The translations under genes were made by a program, and so were the position numbers. This document shows positions 59,621 through 64,000 of a stretch of DNA of 64,000 nt, one piece after another (positions within the stretch are counted from its first letter, which is position 1; every line of letters starts with the position of its first letter). The notes beneath the pieces were generated by a model, which made no database searches, was not told the origin of the DNA, and was given only the letters and a program-made list of their open reading frames with translations. Source of the DNA: Warburgia ugandensis (taxonomy: Eukaryota; Streptophyta; Magnoliopsida; Canellales; Canellaceae); the NCBI GenBank assembly GCA_035236585.1, contig CP141138.1, positions 32,189,437 to 32,253,436 of the forward strand, read 5' to 3'.

Positions 59621-61499
59621 CCCAACCACTTTCATTGGTGCTCTTGTCTACATTTAGCATACGTAGAAAACCTTAAAAATCCTAAGTTACCCATAGTGGA
59701 TGAGTTGTAGTCTTGTAAAAAATTTCAAAATTGCTACACATAAACATTTTTTAAAACTTTTATGAAAGTCCTTCATATATCTCAAAGAATCTTCTTATAT
59801 TCAGCTTATATTGAACTCCTAACTTTCTTATGTGAATAGAATTGATCAATAGTTCATAATCCCATCCTTATGCTAAAGATTTTCCATTAGTTCATTAAGC
59901 CTCGAAATGTGAATGTGTGTTATCACTAATATATATACACTTATTAGTCTCCAAGGAATTATAATCTAAATTACCATCCAAATATATGTTTTGACTTCAA
60001 ATCTCATGGGATATACTTAATGCTTAGAAAATAGTTACTCATAAAGGTGTAAATCTCTCATTGATTTGTGAATAAAATAATGTTCATCAAGTCCAAAATT
60101 CTAACATATTCTATATAGAAAAACGATGACTTAGAAAGAATTGTAATGTCTCATTAAAGGATATCAACTAGTAGAAATGTTACACTCTACCAAATCCTTA
60201 TTCATTCATAATCATATCCAAGTCATGCTCCTATGATCAAGTTAGGACTTCTATTAGGATGTAATATAGGCTTAGGATAGGGTTATCAAAAGAATGGTTA
60301 TAGGGATAAACAAAGGTTGTTTGGAAGATATGCAAAGGTCTTTTAAGATGCATTCACAAATTTCTTTTATAACCATAAATGTGAACCTTTCCTTTTTCTT
60401 TGGCCATCTTTTTCTTTTCTCATTTTTCTTCATTTTTCCACTTTTGATATATGGCCTTTCTTTCTATTTTTATTCTTTTTCAGCCCTTTTTCCAGATAAT
60501 TCTTCAACCATCTCTACATATTTCCAGAACAAATAGGTGTCATATGTATTATAGGAGTTAATAAGGGTAATTGTCAATGGGTTCACAAAGAAAAAGGCTT
60601 ATTATAAAGGCTCAAAGGTTAACTAGCGAAAAAGTAACTTAAGGAAGGCTAAAAGGTTTAGGTTCACAAATGATAGCCTCTATCATTTCTTAGGTTTCAT
60701 ATGACTTAAATATGACTAGAAACTCAAGCAATAATTAGTACAGTCTATTAGATGATTTCCTAATAACTAACCAAGATGAAGAATAATGAGACCAACTAGG
60801 AAATTATTTATGTTGAAGAAAAAAATTGAATTTATATATAACCCTTAAAAATGAAGAATGTCTCACAAACTCACATAGGTTATCAGTCTCCATTTATCTT
60901 CTTTAGGATCTCTAAGTTATACTTTCTCTTCAACTTAAACAATATACATATAGCTATTTGTGCAATAATTATTTCTAGTTTAACTTTTTATGGAATACAT
61001 TAGAAAAAGAATAAAATAGTGAACTAATTGTATACAAATATATTAATAGGATAAATTTTGAAAGATAGATTGAATAGTCAAAAAATCTAAATTCTCACCC
61101 TTGTAAAGGCACTTTTCATAATAATAATAATAATATATAATAATAATAATAATTAATTTTTAAAAATAAATTTAAAAGAAATGACTAACAAATAACAAAG
61201 AAAAACTCTATATACATCAAAATTTAAATACCCTACCCATAGACTTAAATTAAACATTGCTCTCAATGTTTTGAATTGCATACCATGGAAAAATGAAATA
61301 ATAAACCCAAAAGAAAAGGGCAAAAAAGATAGTACTAGCACTCCTATGATAGAGCTTTGATTTGTTGATACATACAAAGATGTAAAATATACAATAAAAT
61401 GATGTAAAATACAACTCTATGACTAGACTAACTAATTAAGATATATATTAACCTAAACCTAAACTAACTATGATGGAGTATTTAGAAAACTCACTTCAC
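59621..61499. other. AT-rich sequence, no gene recognised
   Basis: No domain-bearing frame was found. A Phe-rich frame (60294-60536) and minus 61153-61377 are low-complexity. An (AAT)n tract lies at about 61120-61154. This may be the wreck of the pol and 3' part of the Athila-like element to the right. Confidence 0.4.
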
Positions 61500-64000
61500 T
61501 TTAAAATTTCATGAAAGTCAAAGTACTATTGCTCCTCAGAGATGTACAGTAGTGATAACAATATAGCACAATATGCCACTAAGAAAGAGAATTTATTTGG
61601 ACCAACTTGAGAGGATTTGGCCCTTGATTACTCAAATTAAGTATATGGGATGCTAACATAAAAAATCAATAAATGTTCCTTTGCTCTTACATTTTCCTGA
61701 ATGCTAGGGCTAAGCTTACTCTAAATTCCCCTAAAAGATTCTTCATTATCATCTTGATGTAGAGTAAATAGTAGGGCTTATACCCTCTTCATTATCTTTT
61801 GTATCGTAGAGCTTGTTAATGTTTTGTAGAAACATCACTAGACTCTTCTTCCTATTCTATAGTAATAGAGAAGGTTTCAAATGAACCTAAACTCTCACAT
61901 TGGGTGTTATCAGGTAAAGGTGATAGGCTCATATAAGGTGTGTCTTGGGCAATGAAGGTTTAAATGGGAATTCAAGAAATGTAATGGGTCCTACTTGGGC
62001 TTTCCATTTTGAAGTGTCGATTAATGGCACAGCATCAAGTAAACCATCCACTTTGTTAGTAGAGCTGTCTATATCAAAATCATCAAAACCAAAATGAGCT
62101 AGATAAGCCTTGAGAAGATCAGAGCTAGAGGATGATAGCGACAATAGACATTGTATCATATTTACTTTATAAAAATCTTCAGAGCCTAGTTGTCATGTAT
62201 TAAAGACATTAAGCTTAATGCCTATGTTCTCAAAGGACAACTACATGGTACCATTCCTTTAATTAATTATTGAATTTAATGTAACCAAGAATGACCATCA
62301 CAAAATGACTGGCATTTGACTAATAGGATCTACCATAGATTGTGTATCTAAGACTAAAATGTCTACTTGAAATCAAAACTCATCAACATGCACCAATATA
62401 TCCTCTACCACACCACGAGAAACTTTAATTGTCCTATTTGCCAATTTTACTATGGTGGTAGTCATTTTTACCTCACATAAACCTAATTCTTTATATACAT
62501 AATAAGGTAATAGGTTAACACTTGATCCTAAATCAAGTAGAGCCCTAACAACTGTGTGGTCCCTAATCACATATGATATAGTGGGGCATTGTGGATCTTT
62601 ATACTTTAGTAGAGTTGTGTTGTTGGATTGAGCTTACTTGGTCAGTGAGATATGCTTTCTTCTACACTTGATGTTTTCTCTTACGGGTGCATAGATTTTT
62701 CAAAAATTTGGCACAAGAAGGGGTATATTTGATTGCATCAAGTAATGGTATATTGATATTTACATGTTTAAACACATTCATTAACTTATAAAAATTATTC
62801 TCCTTCTTAGCCATTCAGAGACTCTTAAGGAAATGGAGCATTTGGAATATAATGTGGTTCAGCATTAATGTGAAGAGAAGTAGGAGTTGGCTATTTTTTC
62901 TCTTTTCCCTTCCTATTCTTTACATGTCTCACGTTGTCCCTAAATTTGTCCTCTTCCTTAATCAACCCTACCTACTTATCTATTGTCTTTCCACTTTTAA
63001 GGGTAGTTATGTATTGGTTCTATTCTTGAAATGTCTTCTCATTAGAAGTGGTGCCAATCTCATACTGGCCCTTAGGGTTGGGCATAGGTTGACTAGGAAA
63101 TTGTCCTTGTTCCCTATCAAAAAATGTAGTAGATAGTGGATCTATTTGGTACTTTGACTGTACAATAAATTGCGAGTAGCTCTACATTGTTTGTTTAATA
63201 TTACTATGGTAATCTTATTTACTTTGCATAAATAAACTTAAGGTCTCTTCTAAAGATTGTTTCCTTTGTTGTAGAGGAAATGGTTGTTGTGGTACTGGCT
63301 ATTGTGGAAGTGGGGTTCCTAAAATAGGTTGAGTAGGAGGGATCCCATATGGTCTTCCCATATTATTATTCTAAGACCAAGAAAAATAAAGATGCTTATC
63401 CCATCTAGGATTGTATGCCTTAGAGTATGGTTTATGGGTGCTAGGATTTTTGAATGCTTTTAATGCATTCACTTGCTCCAAAAAAATTTTAAGGAATAAG
63501 AAGCTAGAGGAGCATGAAGTGATAGGGTATGTTGTGTAAAAATAGATTGAACAAACCTTAAGTGGAGGTTGCATAGTGGATTCTCTAACTAACATAGCAT
63601 CTTCTAATTTAGTGAGAAGACTATCAATCTTATCCATGCTATTTGTCAATATGTCTATTTTTTGATACAAGTTAGGAATAGCCCCTATCTCATATATACT
63701 GCCTTTGTTTTGAGGTTGTGGAAACCTTTTTGTTCTAATAGAATGATGCCATTGGTGAGAATTCTCATACAAAGATTTAAAGAAGTTCCATGCATCCACA
63801 TCACTCTTGGTTAAGAGTGACTTGCCATTAATGGTATCAATTGTACATCAATTCTGTGGGGTTAAACCTTTGTAGAAATGTTGTAGTTGTAGAGAATGGG
63901 AATAGTCGCAATCTAATGGAGTAATCAGAAAAGTTTTGGTATTTGAATGTAGCATATATATCAAGGAATTCCTCAACATGGTCGTAGGGATCTTGATTAT
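61500..64000 (-). mobile_element. Ty3/gypsy fossil, Athila-like lineage, gag to protease
   Basis: Read right to left from the window edge: gag ('DPYDHVEEFLDIYATFKYQ', '..IRLRLFPFSL..FYKGL..' at 63990-63850; then frame 63799-63371 with 'WNFFKSLYENSHQW' and a late 'YNPRWDKHLYFSW'); aspartic protease (62570-62373: 'ALLDLGSSVNLLPYYVYKEL', then 'LANRTIKVSRGVVEDILVHV'); the protease-to-reverse-transcriptase linker (62159-61929: 'DFDIDSS', 'LLDAVPLIDTSKW'), continuing to a 'GSFET' block near 61880. These are hallmarks of plant Athila-type gypsy elements. The 5' end lies beyond the window. Broken in many places. Confidence 0.85.

Noticed and set aside
1-64000. CRISPR arrays, operons, bacterial-type defence or toxin systems
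   Set aside because: The sequence is nuclear plant DNA. The regular short repeats found (38-bp, 68-bp and microsatellites) are tandem, without spacers.

Overview
The window looks like intergenic and intronic DNA from a flowering plant. It is AT-rich, almost free of long open frames, and made mostly of old, nested transposable elements. The element types are all plant ones: Ty3/gypsy (Tekay/Del-like, Tat/Ogre-like and Athila-like), Ty1/copia, an RTE-clade LINE family with (GAT)n tails, and the Au-type tRNA-derived SINE. The lineage cannot be fixed from this sequence. The age of the elements and the very long host intron suggest a slowly turning-over genome.

Only one convincing host gene is present, on the minus strand: a SIP1-clade trihelix transcription factor. 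Exon 1 (36157-35299) carries the DNA-binding trihelix and the C-terminal helical region. I infer a tiny last coding exon at 28730-28708, which gives a 293-residue protein and a 6.57 kb intron. That intron holds a divergent inverted pair of LTR-like arms (about 30.0-32.0 kb), a perfect 85-bp tandem duplication and a 3' LINE fragment. An Au-SINE lies just downstream of the gene.

Layout: 1-7168, a gypsy fossil with two long LTRs. 10.2-18.2 kb, a copia fossil split by a minus-strand solo LTR (11001-14179, duplication gtaat) and by a LINE fragment (15979-16517). 18.5-24.1 kb, a Tat-like gypsy fossil with 3' tandem repeats. Its LTR-like end is interrupted by a nearly full-length LINE whose 5' half is inverted (24086-27344, 17-bp duplication). 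27.4-36.5 kb, SINE and trihelix gene. 38.7-43.9 kb, two LINE copies, the first split at its reverse-transcriptase active-site region by a 2965-bp solo LTR (duplication atatg). 48003-51606, a 3604-bp solo LTR (duplication tatgg) carrying palindromes and a SINE piece. 51.6-61.5 kb, AT-rich LTR-like debris. 61.5-64 kb, an Athila-like gypsy fossil on the minus strand running off the right edge.

The nesting gives a relative order: copia and Tat-like elements came first, LINEs inserted into them, and long-LTR gypsy elements later inserted into LINE and copia sequence and mostly collapsed to solo LTRs. I found no operon-like system, CRISPR array, tRNA or rRNA gene. The most informative items are the twin-primed LINE, the trihelix gene model with its hairpin-prone intron, and recurrent perfect palindromes inside one LTR family.
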